64,000 nucleotides of DNA. Origin: Silene conica (Eukaryota; Streptophyta; Magnoliopsida; Caryophyllales; Caryophyllaceae). The position numbers and the translations under genes are program-made. The stretch is from NCBI GenBank assembly GCA_029255685.2, contig CM055311.2, forward strand, positions 4,326,269 through 4,390,268, given 5' to 3'. The notes beneath the pieces are model-generated. The model had not been told where the DNA came from and made no database searches. It was given only the letters and a program-made list of their open reading frames with translations. Numbering within the stretch: the first letter of the stretch is position 1; each line of letters starts with the position of its first letter. This document shows positions 11,719 through 24,985 of the stretch, one piece after another.

Positions 11719-11960
11719 CACTACTACAATTGAGCACTTGGACCACGGCTAAATTCGTGGCGCAAGTACTAATTTTCCGTGGCTAAAGCTCTCTGCCACG
11801 GAAATACATTTTGCGGCCCAAGTGGCCCTGGCTAACAGATAGCCACGATAAAAACAAGAACGTGGCTAAAATTATATTTTTAGCCACAGATTCTCAGGTG
11901 GCTAATAATTCTCGTAGCCAAAAATTATTTCTCGTGACCAAAATTATTCCCGTGGCAAAC
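11719..11960 (+). repeat. CACTA-1 left terminal and sub-terminal repeats
   Basis: Terminal CACTA end, then many direct and inverted copies of a motif near CGTGGCTAAA / TAGCCACG spaced 20-30 bp. In En/Spm such sub-terminal repeats bind the element's own DNA-binding protein. Confidence 0.85.
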
Positions 11961-12039
11961 AAAAAAATAAAAAATAAATAAACAAAATGTAAAATATTAT
12001 TTTTTACTTATAATGAAAATATTTTCACATATGGAATCT

Positions 12040-12204
12040 TTTTTTTATCTAATCCGGGGTGTCCACCGTCGACAACGATGTATAATCGAAGAGGTAAACG
12101 GCTGGCCAAAGAGTTGCTCCATTCCCATGGGTAGGGATCGAACCCCTGACCTTATGGTTAAGGGATGAGGTGAACAACCACCACACTACCAAACACATTT
12201 GGTT
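12040..12204 (-). mobile_element. tRNA-derived SINE inserted in CACTA-1
   Basis: On the minus strand the 5' part has a tRNA-like promoter with a B-box GGTTCGATCCC (near 12135), and the element ends in GGATTAGATAAAAAAAA. It is flanked by a 13-bp target duplication, ACATATGGAATCT (12027-12039) and ACATATGAAATCT (12205-12217), one mismatch. About 165 bp. The 3' end with GACACCCCGGATTAG resembles that of Au-type plant SINEs. Confidence 0.85.
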
Positions 12205-12302
12205 ACATATGAAATCTTGTCAAGCTTTAATCCTTGCTTGGCTAGTTATCTCAACTCATTACTTACAATCACAAGCCATTCACTTTTGCGAATCGTATAT
12301 CC

Positions 12303-12887
12303 TGTAAGAATTATGACTATTAAGTGAACAATGAACGGACAAACTTACAGAACTTTGAGGAACAAGATGTCGTGGCGTGAAATAATCACTGCCCTAAAGT
12401 TGTATTTGCCCCGCTCGATACACACGGCCTCTTAGCAACCAACTTCCCAGGGTTAACACGACTTCCGAGTCTAAGGTGTAAGACAAAGACTCAGATTGAG
12501 AATTACTAACAGAACGTTGCCAGATATCAGCTATGAAAGAGGATGATTATTTAGAGAGAAAGAAAAGAGAAAGAATGTTTTGGTGTATGTTTTAGAATGT
12601 CAAAATATGTAGTATTTATAGGTATATAAGGAACAATTTTAGAGGCGTATTAAATGTCGTCTTGTAAATTGGTTTTAGAATACTACACAATTAGCATGGA
12701 AAAACCAATAATCAGTTTAGAAGACTGAGAAATCCGTATGGAAAAACCGCGACAATCAGTATGGAAGACTGAACTATCAGACTTGGAATTTGTGCAAAAA
12801 TCACATAGCATTCCAACACTTCCAACCACCTCCCAATCATACCAATGTGGGATAATAAAAGCTTCTTTTGAAGCAACACTTCCAACA
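12303..12887 (-). repeat. 3' LTR of the nested copia-like element
   Basis: Minus-strand start TGTTGGAAGTGTT at 12887, end AATTCTTACA at 12303; about 585 bp. It contains TATCCCACATTGGT (near 12850), a relative of the TCCCACATCG core in the array at 8380-10800. The part 12412-12887 matches 15675-15963 joined to 24700-24902. Confidence 0.8.
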
Positions 12888-15670
12888 ATCCCCCACATGA
12901 TTCAAAAGAAGAGAAAAAGAAATAGCTGGTATAAGGCAACGGAACGTAAGTCTTAAGATGACAATGTTCCAGAGGACTTGAATTGTCACCCAGTGCATAC
13001 ATTACCTGCTACAGTCGTGTCGAGTTGCACAAAGGCTTTGGACTCTCCACGGTGGGTTGTATACAGATAGTTGTGCACGCACAAACCTGCATTCGAATCT
13101 GTGTTCGTTCTCGCGAAATGTCATAAGATGGTGCCCCTCACGTGGCTGGGTTCTCGTGAACGCTCTAGAGGTCTTAAAGCCTAAAGACCTCATATGGGGT
13201 TTGACATTTCCCCCACATTCACATAGGTAAGTCCATCAAGTTTGACTGTCACAAACCACCCTTAGACAACGACTATGGACTTATTAAGAGCTTAGCTCAG
13301 CCTTCCTCACATGACAGATAAACCACAATGCAACACAATGCATAAAAGAATACTACATCACTTTATTATAATAGGAATGGTAGTAGTATTACAACATGAG
13401 ATCCTCGTGAGTTCGTTTGACCCATTGAACTTGGTAAACCCAAGTGGGGGAGCCCCGTCACGATTCACTCCCAATAGGCTTTAAACTCATTCCTCGTGGT
13501 GCCACCAGCACCAACTTCTACCATGGCCATTGGTAGAAGGATCTCATCAATATCCTCTTCACATTTTACGTACGTACTATCATGATATAACATTGTGTAA
13601 GGGATCTCAATATCCACTTACAATTTACAACCTTTGGGAACCCATTGATATTGATCGTATTTTCCGTAAGGGATCTCAATATCCACTTACAATACACAAC
13701 CTTTGTGAACCCATTATCCGATCAGATTATTCATCACTCTTGGTAATCTGCCAAATATTCGTATGCTTCGGATTGTGATGCAAACAACTAATAAAGTTAA
13801 AATATTCCCACAACGGAAAAATACAACCACTTAACTATTTAGCTTTTTATCCTGCAAATTCTTCACAATGTATGCATACTCCATTGCATATCCAACAATG
13901 CAATTATGCATCTATAACTTGTATGAGAATTGTCTTATAAAAGACACAATTTTCCAAAGTCAAATAAATATAATTATGCGACTTTTACCCCTTCTTGGTT
14001 CAAGACAAACATTTAAACCACAAAAAAATACGAATAATTATTACTCCAACATGTATTACCAAACAATCGTTCATAAATTTCTTGAACATAAAAATAGGTT
14101 TAAACAATCCCAATATTTGAGTATTCACAACTATCAATCAATCCCATGTAATTGACATTATCACCACTATTCCAACACTGAAACTCAAATAAAATACGAC
14201 AAAAAATAAACGGAGTTTTACCTTCGCTAGACACCCCCACAATCATTGACTTATCTTAAAGCCTTGGCTAAGCAAACATCCTCTAATGAGACTAATCACT
14301 CTCATAAGAATTAACCGTGTAAAATTACATAAAGTTCATAAAATGTCCGGCTCGACAACAAATTTCATAGCACTGAAATTAAACAAAATTTATGGCTCAA
14401 AGCTAATATACATGATGACATAAAACAATGATCAAGCATACCTTTCTGTCAGAGATCAATATTGTCATATGTGTATCTATTAAACTCATAAACCAAGATT
14501 TTAAATTATTCAATGTCATAACAACATATCCATAACAAATTATATAAAATCCAATTTTGTATTGCTCAAACCATACACAAATTTCCTTTAACACGTTCCG
14601 TATATTCCTAAGTATACACCATATACAAGGGATACATATGTCACAACTTAAAGATCAATGTACAAAACTTTACAAAGTTTACCTATTTATTGGATAGAAC
14701 ATTAATCTACTTCCCCCACATGTTGTCACATTATACATAAAAAAAATGACAACATACCAATAAAACGTGACAAATATATTAATCTAACCAAACATATTAG
14801 ACAAAAAAAAAACTATTGAATTTTTTTTTTTTTTCATTTTTCCTCGCATATGAAACATACTCTTTAACCCAAATAACCACCACCCACTCAAGATAGCAAT
14901 ACTAAATCACAAATATCGAGAATGTATTGATGTATAAAAAACCGTCACACATTTTGGTAGGTCGCATGCTCACTTTACTCGATCAAGCCATATAAAAAGC
15001 AAAATTTGTCTCATACTAAAAAAAATAAGAAAAGTACTCAAGTTTAACTCATACGTATATCCATATCTCAATATATTTGATACTTATTACAAGTCAAATC
15101 CTATATACTTATCTTCAAATGGAAGAAGAAAAGGCGAATATCGTATATGAATGATACATAGGCTGAATAAACAAGGCATTTCTATTAACACCAAAAACAA
15201 GCAGATGTTACAAATTTACTGCAATTACTAAGTGATAATCAACTTACCACCTTAAATCATACGAACCTAAATGTGTATAATTTTTTACTTCAGTTACCCA
15301 CAATATAAACATAAACTTTTGTATACTAAAAAGTAAGTTTTATGCAAGATGCATAATTATTGCTTCCAAATTACTATGTCACATTATTAAATAAAATATA
15401 TTTAATAAGATCAATAAAAGAAATTGCAAACATTAATAAAGTTACTCTATAAATCTAGAAAACTAATATTACCTTGGTCCAACATAGTAAAACTCGGAAT
15501 AAAAAAATTATACAAGACAAACTCATTGGTTCAACCAATAATCATTTGCAAAAAAAAAGAAAAAGAAAAAAATAAAATAGAATATTCGTTCTTCACATTT
15601 GATATACATGTTCAAACATTTTTGTTCAAAAAGACAAGTAAAAAGGAAATAAAACCCAAACTTTACGAAC
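12888..15670 (-). other. Internal region of the nested copia-like element, no genes seen
   Basis: About 2.8 kb, AT-rich. I see a short direct repeat GGGATCTCAATATCCACTTAC at about 13600 and 13673 and a C-rich stretch with CATTTCCCCCACATTC (13205-13220) that looks like an extra polypurine tract on the minus strand. No gag or pol motif in any frame. Confidence 0.5.
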
Positions 15671-15674
15671 ACAA

Positions 15675-15963
15675 AGAAAAAACCCCGCACGATACACACG
15701 GCCTCTTAGCAACCAACTTCCCATGGTTAACACGACTTTCGAGTCTAAGGTGTACGACAAAGACTCAGATTGAGAATTACTAACAGAACGTTGCCAGATA
15801 TCAGCTATGAAAGAGGATGATTATTTAGAGAGAAAGAAAAGAGAAAGAATGTTTTGGTGTGTGTTTTGGAATGTCAAAATATGTAGTATTTATAGGTATA
15901 TAAGGAACAATTTTAGATGCGTATTAAATGTCGTCTTGTAAATTGGTTTTAGAAGACTACACA
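15675..15963 (-). repeat. 5' LTR of the nested copia-like element, distal part
   Basis: Closely matches 12412-12680 (for example GATACACACGGCCTCTTAGC in both). It ends in ACACA (15959-15963), the LARD-1 target duplication. Confidence 0.85.
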
Positions 15964-18943
15964 TGTAACACCCCCATTTATTTAAGAGCCTTTAGCAAGA
16001 CATTCTCGAATAAATAGAGCTGTTACCATCTCGGAATGTCCGAGGTAGTGTATAACAAAGTAAAACAACCAAAGTGTTTTATATAAAACTGATAAAATTA
16101 AAACTTTTATTATTACAACTACTACGCAAAGAATAAAAGTACAGCTGATAACATCTAATTATGTGATCTAATTCTAAGTAGGTTCATGCCATGTCTCTCT
16201 CCATGCCTAAGCTCCTACTCCATCTGTCTCTGACCTGTAGAATCTACTCCCCATTCCGGATCATCGTAGGTGTACACGAATACACTGTCAACCTCGCGGT
16301 TGAGTAGGATAGCACAATAATTATAATGCAATAATTAAATGATATGTAAATGTCATGATATGCTCGAGCTCAATCTCAATCTCATTCTCAAACTCATACC
16401 CTTGCACCAAGCCATACGGAACCTCCCGGCAGACTATAATCGGTCGTCACCGAACACCAGCTCAATAGCTGATAAGACACCAGGCCTGGTCTGCAGAACC
16501 ACCCTGGGCTTTATATCAGAACAATATCTGAGCATAAATTTCTCAGTAACCAATGCCTATGCTATGCTCATGAATGCAACGATATAATTATCCGATCATG
16601 CTATCAAATAATGGAATGCTCATACCATTTCCAATAATCCACAATCAATCCAACCCATATCATTCTCATATAAATCATATTCAGCATCCATAACACACAA
16701 CACCGCATCCATTCATACACATCATAGAGTTTAAGGTCAAAGTATCCTACCTGGATAGCAATATAAATTCCAATAGCAAGCCAGCAGGTAATCAGAATTT
16801 TGCCACCTCAAAATCGCCACCAAACAATTATAATATATGTAATCACTAACTAATACAATTACGCAAATTCATATAGCATATCAATTATTCAAATTAATTA
16901 TTTAAATAATATATTACGCATAACGAGCCGTATTAAACACGACTACTTCAATTAACTTGACTAACCCGTCTTTATTACTTTTATAACTAACTTCAATTCA
17001 ATAACCGAACATAGAAAACGAACTATTGATAGCCGTCCCATTCTTGTATAAAATTACTTAGCAACTTTAATCATTACTAACATAAACGAAATTGCTAACA
17101 ATAATAATCATACTGATAACGATAATATTATCATGATAACAATATTAATAATATTAATAATAATTGCAACATTAGTAATAATAAGAATAATGATAACAAC
17201 AATAATAGTAATGATAGCATCTACTAATGATAATAATATTAAGCAAGCAATAACACAAGTACATACTAATAATATAATATTAATAATAATAATATCAATG
17301 ATAATAATGATAATAATAATATAATGATGACAAACATGATAATAATATTGATAATGAGACAAATTAATAGAAATAGTAAAAGAAACAAAAACGTAACAGT
17401 ACACGCTAAACAAACAGCCCCCCCGATACAACGCCCTTGACAGCCCCTAAACACAGACCGTTCGACACCTCCACGCTACCCGAACCACCACCATGACACG
17501 GTGGTTGCCACCACCACACTATGACGCACCCATTGACACCAACTACGACCCTTAACAGCACCACACCAGCCCTTGAAACCAGTCCCAAAACCCTTGGTCA
17601 CAACCACACCCGTTGAAACCGTATTCCTGCCCCTCTCGTAAACACCTCCTTAACTACCCATTAACACCACCATAACCACGAACTAGCACCACCTTCGATA
17701 ACTCCCGTACCCCACGACTCTATTGTTGGTAACCACCAGACCACGACACCACCTTAACTCCCTGTAAAACACCCTGAAACACACGCCCTCACGAAGCCCA
17801 TGTATCCCCTGTTTCTGTCCCGTCTTTACCACGCCTCAAAACAGCCTGTCAACACTAGTTCCCGACCACCACACACCACCGCACCACTACCCAAATAACC
17901 TACCAACCTACCAACCTCCCACTACCCTTGCCCATAAACTCGTACTCAGAAATAAACCCAACAACAACCGAATAAGAACCATAATAACACGCACCAAACA
18001 CGCAGGAGAAAACAGAGTATAGCAACGTGCTTACTATTGACATTCATGGCCGTTTTATTGACACCCACGGTGGTTTAAAACAATAAACATGTTATACATA
18101 CTATCAACTCTACATACGACCTTAATACTCAGATGTTACGACATGAGAAGGTACTATGAATTACTTACTAACTTGGTGGAGTGCAAGGCTAAGAATGGTG
18201 ATGGTGAAGGTTGTTGTTGCTGTATTCTTTCCCCTTCGTTCTCTTCTTCAATCCACGGCAGTCACTAGGGATTAATTTTCAGATTGTTGTAGGTGGCAGG
18301 CGAGTCTATGGAGGCAGATAAGAGCTAGGGTTTTTTTAGTAGGGTTTTTAATTTTTGCTTATGTGTATGACGATGTGAGTGTATGGGATAGGATTGTTTA
18401 GGTTTTACACTAGGTGGTAAGTCGATGGGTTGATGCCCTAACCCGAGTCCAAGCCCATCAAACCCAGACCCTCCCGAATACCGAGGTAATATCCCGCTCT
18501 CAGCTCGTAATATTAAAATAAACGAGTACGTGTAAATTATTTATACCACATAAATTACGTAATTTAGTATTAATAAATATTAATTAAATTAATTACAAGA
18601 ATATAATTTTTTTATTAGAACTAACATAAAAATATACAAATTTAGGATTTAAATATAATTATGACGTAAATAATAAAACAAGTATAATTTAGAAACAAAT
18701 ATAAAATATAAAATATATTTGATTAAAAATATATTATCTAAATAAAGAAAATACGAATGAAATGTCATTTTATGAATAATCATCAAATATACAAATGATT
18801 ATAAAATACGAATTAATCGTAGAAATGTGATTTATAAAATAACAATAGTTTACGTAAAATACTTTATGAACATTCCATTTGAAATACTTGTATAAAACAC
18901 AGTTTGACTGCCGTTAACCGAGGCTTTAATACGGGGTATTACA
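15964..18943 (-). repeat. LARD-1 3' LTR
   Basis: Minus-strand start TGTAATACCCCGTATT (18943), end GGGGGTGTTACA (15964). It contains the hairpin TCAACC-GCGA-GGTTGA (16303-16288), an AT-rich TAA/TTA low-complexity block (17095-17350) and a run of 7 C (17418-17424). Open frames at 17108-17588 are low-complexity artefacts. Confidence 0.92.
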
Positions 18944-21708
18944 GTCTTTCCTCCTTAAAATGAACTTCGTCCCGAAGTTCGCCATCCTGTAACGATAAGA
19001 AAACACATAACAAGTATGAAACAATCACAAGTAGCATTTATATGAGTACCCAAAAAGCGAACTGTTACATTCTAACCCCCTTAAGAAACTTTGTCCCCAA
19101 AGTTTAACATTCAACTGTAAAACATGACACTTAAAGAACCACAATATAGCATATAACAGAAGTAATGAGGATATCAAGTATATTCAAACAATCACGACAT
19201 ATCAATTTGCCATATCTTAAATCATTTAGATTTTACAATCCCATCCTCCTTAAGACATGGTTACGTCCTCGTAATCCCATTATAAAATTTCACATCCAAT
19301 GCTTAAGAAGATTACCGAAACAACAGTCACAAATCATCTAATAAGCTAATAACTCTATACTGGCAACTAGCATCCGACTTTTCAAGCAACAACTCATACT
19401 TGTCAATTTCATGCTACGCAGTTAAAGCAAAATCAAGGTAACTAACACTCATATACCATTGTAAATTTTAACACATTTACACCAATGTAGCCAATCCGCT
19501 AACTCATAGTTCATACTTGACAAATTAAAACATTTCATGTTCATAAACAAAGTATGGAGACAAAATCTGTCTTACGCAGATAAGAGGAATGACATTAGAC
19601 AAAAATTTAATTAATGTAATTAAACATGAGGCATTGACATATTTCACGAGACTACACAAATCATGGACTAGTAAGACAGCGTTGCTTTTTTTTTTTAGGT
19701 ATAAATGAGTTAAAATCACTTAGGTACATTTTGAAACCTTCAAACAATGAAGTTGTAATTAATGGCAATTATAAGCACGAATCAACTGACGATTTTACAA
19801 GCTATAGATCGAAAGCTAGACTAGCATTCCCATAATTCACATGTCAAACAAATTAACAACTCAGTATATTTTGATCAGATTTTAATCATAGCAAAATGCA
19901 ATTCGCTTTGTGGCATAGCATTGGTGTCGGTATAAATGAAGCTAACTTTATATAAAACTCACCAATAATAAGTAAGGTTACACTATCATGTAATAAAGTT
20001 CCTATTCATATCATATGTCATGTTCATGCTACTAATGTCATATCAGGATATTACATGGTACATTACAGAATTCATATTTGGTTTAACCTTTTATATTGAG
20101 ACTTACATAACTTACAATTTCAACAATCAAACATCATGTTGCAACTTCCAAAAATTATAATTAAATAACCGTCCAACCATGTTCTGAACCATTATAGTTT
20201 TTGAGAAATATAATGAATTAACTAATCATAGAAAAAAGAATCAAATGCAAAACTTAAGCGATTTATTTATAACAAATTTTATAACTCAGTTGGTCTGACA
20301 GAAACTTTACGGCAATTAAACACGAAATTGGACAACTTGCAGAAATCACTGTTAAATAACAACTCGGTAAGATTTTACGTGACTTAACATTTTGAGAACG
20401 TGAATGAATATTCTAAACAGTGGGGTTGGAATTATGCATAAACAATAAATACGTTTTAAATGGTTGCTTTTGTAAAAACATGGGTCGAAACAGAACTGCG
20501 CAGTAACAATCGGACCACTGTCAACTAAAATATTTTTTTTTCGCAAACTATAAATCATATTAGCATGAAACCAACGACATTGGAAAGCTAAATCAGAAGT
20601 TTATCACACATAAAATTTTCACATTCATATAGAGAACACATTTTTAATGGCAACACGTACAAACGAGGTAACATTCTGAAAATTTATTACTATATTTGTT
20701 TTAGAGAAAAAAAAAATTACTTCACATTATCACATTTAAACACAACCATACTTCCTCCAAACATGTTGGCATATCATCTGAAGCATTGAAATCTCATTGC
20801 ACCATATTAACATGTAATTGCCATCTAGAAAACGGCAAAGATTGCGAAACCGAAAATAAAATCAACTAAGTAACTCAACAATCAGGTATGTGTAGACAAA
20901 GCATTAGTTTCTATCACCGTAACAAGCACAACTTATTTAAGTACGTAAATATATCCTAGAAATCACTAAGGTGCTACTTACCAGCAACTCATTACACATA
21001 TCATTTTACTATATCTCTACCTACGGGTTCAGGGATCATATAGCCGCATGCATATCACCAGACATGGATTAATATAACATACAAATCTGATCATTCTTAT
21101 TCAAATACCAAACAATATATTACATAATTGCGATAGTCATTTAATAACCAGATATCATATAGACATTTCGAAACACCAAAATCATATGATCATATCACTC
21201 CAAATTATTGTTCAATAACTATACAACCATTCTCTGCAAATTTCAATTCAATCATTCAGATCAACCAGCATTTCAAGATCAGTCGTATTCTTCTAATGCA
21301 CATCATCATACAAGTCAAGCTTATATTTCAAAGTCATATTCCAATTTTCATGTTCTCAATACTTAGAAATCATACATTTCAACCAACATTCAATATCATT
21401 ATCATGCTTCACAATACAGATCACCAACCATATTTCACATCATAACTTACCTCATTCCTTTTCTGCGGAAACGTTAGTACAATAAGCAAGGTCTAACTTT
21501 GTAATTTATTCTACCCACTCTCTGCATCACTCAAGGGTTACCAGGTTAGACTGAAAGGGCCAGTGGCTTGGTTTGAGGGGGCCCTAACTCATCCCAATCC
21601 TGGGGCTCCTAACAGTTACTAACCTGGGGTTCATTTTATTAGACTCTTCCTACGTTCATTATTATTCATTTGGTTTAGGCTTGAGGATTGATCGCTCTGA
21701 TACCACTT
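18944..21708 (-). other. LARD-1 internal region (leader, non-coding body, 3' hairpin modules)
   Basis: On the minus strand it starts with the tRNA-Met primer site (21705-21693) and a leader shared with LARD-2 (AATCCTCAAGCCTAAACC). The body is AT-rich and non-coding. It ends with two successive modules of hairpin plus purine tract plus TGTAA: AACTTTG-GGGA-CAAAGTT near 19106-19089, and GAACTTCG-GGA-CGAAGTTC near 18981-18963. Confidence 0.85.
21693..21705 (-). promoter_or_regulatory. LARD-1 primer binding site (initiator tRNA-Met)
   Basis: TGGTATCAGAGCG on the minus strand, 3 bp after the 5' LTR end; complementary to the 3' end of plant initiator tRNA-Met. Confidence 0.9.
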
Positions 21709-24699
21709 TATAACACCTCCATTTATTTAAGAGCCTTTAGCAAGACATTCTCGAATAAATAGAGTTGTTACCATCTCGGAATGTCTGAGGTAGTGTATAA
21801 CAAAGTAAAACAACCAAAGTGTTTTATATAAAACTGATAAAATTAAAACTTTTATTATTACAACTACTACGCAAAGAATAAAAGTACAACTGATAACATC
21901 TAATTATGTGATCTAATTCTACGTAGGTCCAAGCCATGTCTCTCTCCATGCCCAAGCTCCTAGTCCATCTGTCTCTGACCTGTAGAATCTACTCCCCATT
22001 CCGTATCATCGTAGGTGTACACGAATACACTGTCAACCTCGCGGTTGAGTAGGATAACACAATAAGTATAATGCAACAGTTAAATGATATACAAATGCAA
22101 TGATATGCTCGTGCTCAATCTCAATCTCATTCTCAAACTCATACCCTTGCACCAAGCCATACCGAACCTCCCGGCAGACTATAATAGGTCGTCACTGAAC
22201 ACCAGCTCAATAGCTGATAAGACACCAGGCCTGGTCTGCAGAACCTACCTGGGCTTTATATCAGAACAATATCTGACCATAACTTTCTCAGTAACCAATG
22301 CATATGCTATGCTCATGAATGAAACGATATAATTATCCGATCATGCTATCAAATAATGGAATGCTCATACCATTACCAATAATCCACAATCAATCCAACC
22401 CATATCATTCTCATATAAATCATATTCAGCATTCATAACACACAACACCGCATCCATTCATACACATCATAGAGTTTAAGGTCAAAGTATCCTACCTGGA
22501 CAGCAATATATATTCCAATAGCAAGCCAGCAGGTAAGCAGAATTATGCCACCTCAAAATCGCCATCTAACAATTATAATATACGTAATCACTAACTAATA
22601 CAATTACGCAAATTCATATAGCATATCAATTATTCAAATTACTTATTTAAATAATATATTACGCATAACGAGCCGTATTAAACACGACTACTTCAATTAA
22701 CTTGACTAACCCGTCTTTATTACTTTTATAACTAACTTCAATTCAATAACCGAACATAGAAAAAGAACTATTGATAGCCGTCACATTCTTGTAAAAAATT
22801 ACTTACCAACTTTAATCATTACTAACATGAACGAAATTGGTAACAATAATAATCATACTGATAACGATAATATTATCACGATAACAATATTAATAATATT
22901 AATAATAATTGCAACATTAGTAATAATAAGAATAATGATAATAACGATAATAGTAATGATAGCACCTACTAATGATAATAATATTAAGCAAGCAATAACA
23001 CATGTACATACTAATAATATAATATTATTAATAATAATATCAATGATAATAATGATAATAATGTTATAATGATGACAAACATGATAATAATAATAATGAT
23101 AATGAGATAAACTAATACAAATAGTAAAAGAAACCAAAACGTAACAGTACACGCTAAACAAACAGCCCCCCCCCCCCCCCCCCCCCCCCCCGATACAACG
23201 CCCTTGACAGCCCCTAAACACAAACCGTTCGACACCTCCGCGCTACCCGAACCACCACCATGACACGGTGGTTGCCACCACCACACTATAGCGCACCCAT
23301 TGACACCAACTACGACCCTTAACAGCACCACACCAGCCCTTGAAACCAGTCCCAAAACCTTTGGTCACAACCACACCCGTTGAAACCGTATTCCTGCCCC
23401 TCTCGTAAACACCTCCTTAACTACCCTTTAACACCACCATAACCACGAACTAGCACCACCCTCGATAACTCTCGTACCCCACGACTCTATTGGTGGTAAC
23501 CACCAGACCACGACACCACCTTCTCTCCCTGTAAAACACCCTCAAACACACGCCCTCACGAAGCCCTTGTATCCCTTGTTTTTACCCCGTCTTTACCACG
23601 CCTCAAAACAGCCTGTCAACACTAGTTCCCGACCACCACACACCACCGCAGCACTACCCAAATAACCTACCAACCTACCAACCTCCCACTACCCTTGCCC
23701 ATAAACTCGTACTCAGAAATAAACCCAACAACAACCGAATAAGAACCATAATAACACGCACCAAACACGCAGGAGAAAACAGAGTATAGCAACGTGCTTA
23801 CTATTGACATTCATGACTGTTTTAGTGACACCCACGGTAGTTTAAAGACCATAAACATGTTATACTTACTATCAACTCTACATACGACCTTAATACTCAG
23901 ATGTTACGACATGAGAAGGTACTACGAATTACTTACGAACTTCGTGTAGTGCAAGGCTATGAATGGTGATGGTGAAGGTTGTTGTTGCAGTATTCTTTCC
24001 CCTTCGTTCTGTTCTTCAATCCACGACAGTCACTAGGGATTAATTTTCAGATTGTTGTAGGTGGCAGGCGAGTCTATGGAGCCAGATAAGAGCTAGGGTT
24101 TTTTTAGTAGGTTTTTAATTTTTGCTTATGTGTATGACGATGTGAGTGTATGGGATAGGATTGTTTAGGTTTTACACTAGGTGGTAAGTCGATGGGTTGA
24201 TGCCCTAACCCGAGTCCAAGCCCATCAAACCCAGTCCCTCACGAATACCGAGGTAATATCCCGCTCTCAGCTCGTATTAAAATAAACGAGTACGTGTAAA
24301 TTATTTATACCAAATAAATTAAGTAATTTAGTATTAATAAATATTTATTAAATTAATTACAAGAATATAATTTTTTTATTAGAACTAACATACAAATTTA
24401 GGATTTAAATATAATTATGACGTAAATAATAAAACAAGTATAATTTAGAAATAAATATAAAATATAAAATATATTTGATTAAAAATATATTATCTAAATA
24501 AAGAAAATACGAATGAAATGTCATTTTATGAATAATCATCAAATATACAAATGATTATAAAATACGAATTAATCGTAGAAATATGATTTATAAAATAACA
24601 ATAGTTTACGTAAAATACTTTACGAACATTCCATTTGAAATACTTGTATAAAACACGGTTTGACTGCCGTTGACCGAGGCTAAAATACGTGGTATTACA
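21709..24699 (-). repeat. LARD-1 5' LTR
   Basis: Very similar to the 3' LTR along its whole length. Notable differences: the terminal CA is changed to TA on the minus strand (21709-21710), and the C run has grown to 26 (23166-23191) from 7. Hairpin TCAACC-GCGA-GGTTGA at 22048-22033. Confidence 0.92.
23166..23191. repeat. Run of 26 C (26 G on the minus strand)
   Basis: Uninterrupted homopolymer in the LARD-1 5' LTR; the same site in the 3' LTR has 7 C. On the minus (sense) strand the G run could fold into a quadruplex, or be a source of sequencing error. Confidence 0.9.
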
Positions 24700-24902
24700 A
24701 CACAATTAGGATGGAAAAACAAATAATCAGTTTAGAAGACTGAGAAATTCGTATGGAAAAACCGTGACAATCAGTATGGAAGACTGAACTATCAGACTTG
24801 GAATTTGTGCAAAAATCACATAGCATTCCCACACTTCCAACCACCTCCCAATCATACCAATGTGGGATAATAAAAGCTTCTTTTGAAGAAACACTTCCAA
24901 CA
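24700..24902 (-). repeat. 5' LTR of the nested copia-like element, proximal part
   Basis: Continues the LTR after LARD-1 (ACACAATTAGGATGG matches ACACAATTAGCATGG at 12684) and ends at 24902 with TGTTGGAAG on the minus strand, followed by TATCC. Confidence 0.88.
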
Positions 24903-24985
24903 TATCCTTCCCAGAAGGTCACTCATCCCAAGACTACTCTCACCTGAGCACGCTTAACTATGGAGTTCTTATGATGAGCTACCGA
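24903..24985 (-). pseudogene. 5S rRNA-derived sequence, truncated
   Basis: On the minus strand this stretch matches the middle and 3' part of plant 5S rRNA: GAACTCC, then the box A region AGTTAAGCGTGCT (24959-24947), GAGAGTAGT, and a box C-like GGATGAGTGACC (24928-24917) followed by TTCTGGGAAG. The 5' third and the usual 3' end are missing and several bases differ, so it is not a working 5S gene. It lies in CACTA-1 sequence next to the TATCC site. It may come from a 5S pseudogene or from a Cassandra-type TRIM LTR, which carries 5S sequence. Confidence 0.78.

Larger units (their letters stand above)
15964..24699 (-). mobile_element. LARD-1: large non-coding LTR retrotransposon (8.7 kb)
   Basis: Two long LTRs, 15964-18943 (3' LTR) and 21709-24699 (5' LTR), both near 2.98 kb, enclose a 2.77-kb internal region without coding capacity. 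The 5-bp duplication ACACA flanks it (15959-15963, 24700-24704). Orientation is set by the primer site TGGTATCAGAGCG on the minus strand at 21705-21693 and a polypurine tract AAGGAGGAAAGAC next to 18943. Large elements of this build are called LARDs; they depend on proteins of other elements. The hairpin next to the polypurine tract resembles Tekay-type gypsy elements. Confidence 0.93.
12303..24902 (-). mobile_element. Copia-like non-autonomous LTR element nested in CACTA-1
   Basis: On the minus strand the LTR starts TGTTGGAAGTGTT; one copy is at 12303-12887 (3' LTR), the other (5' LTR) starts at 24902 and is split by LARD-1. The target duplication TATCC is present at 12298-12302 and 24903-24907. 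A polypurine tract CATGTGGGGGAT precedes the 3' LTR. The internal region (12888 to about 15670) has no recognisable protein domains. The two LTRs lose similarity at about 12410 and 15680, so the inner end of the 5' LTR and the primer site seem deleted or rearranged. Confidence 0.8.

Noticed and set aside
12110-12190. tRNA gene suggested by GGTTCGATCCC on the minus strand
   Set aside because: No full cloverleaf; the A-tail and 13-bp duplication identify it as a SINE.
13868-14155. Open frames of 63-119 residues in 13500-15800
   Set aside because: AT-rich chance frames inside a non-coding retrotransposon body; no motif recognised.
17095-17588. Hydrophobic Ile/Tyr-rich frames (also 22827-23355) as membrane proteins
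   Set aside because: They come from AT-rich trinucleotide and C-run low complexity inside LARD-1 LTRs.
24903-24985. Functional 5S rRNA gene
   Set aside because: 5' third and normal 3' end are missing and conserved positions differ.
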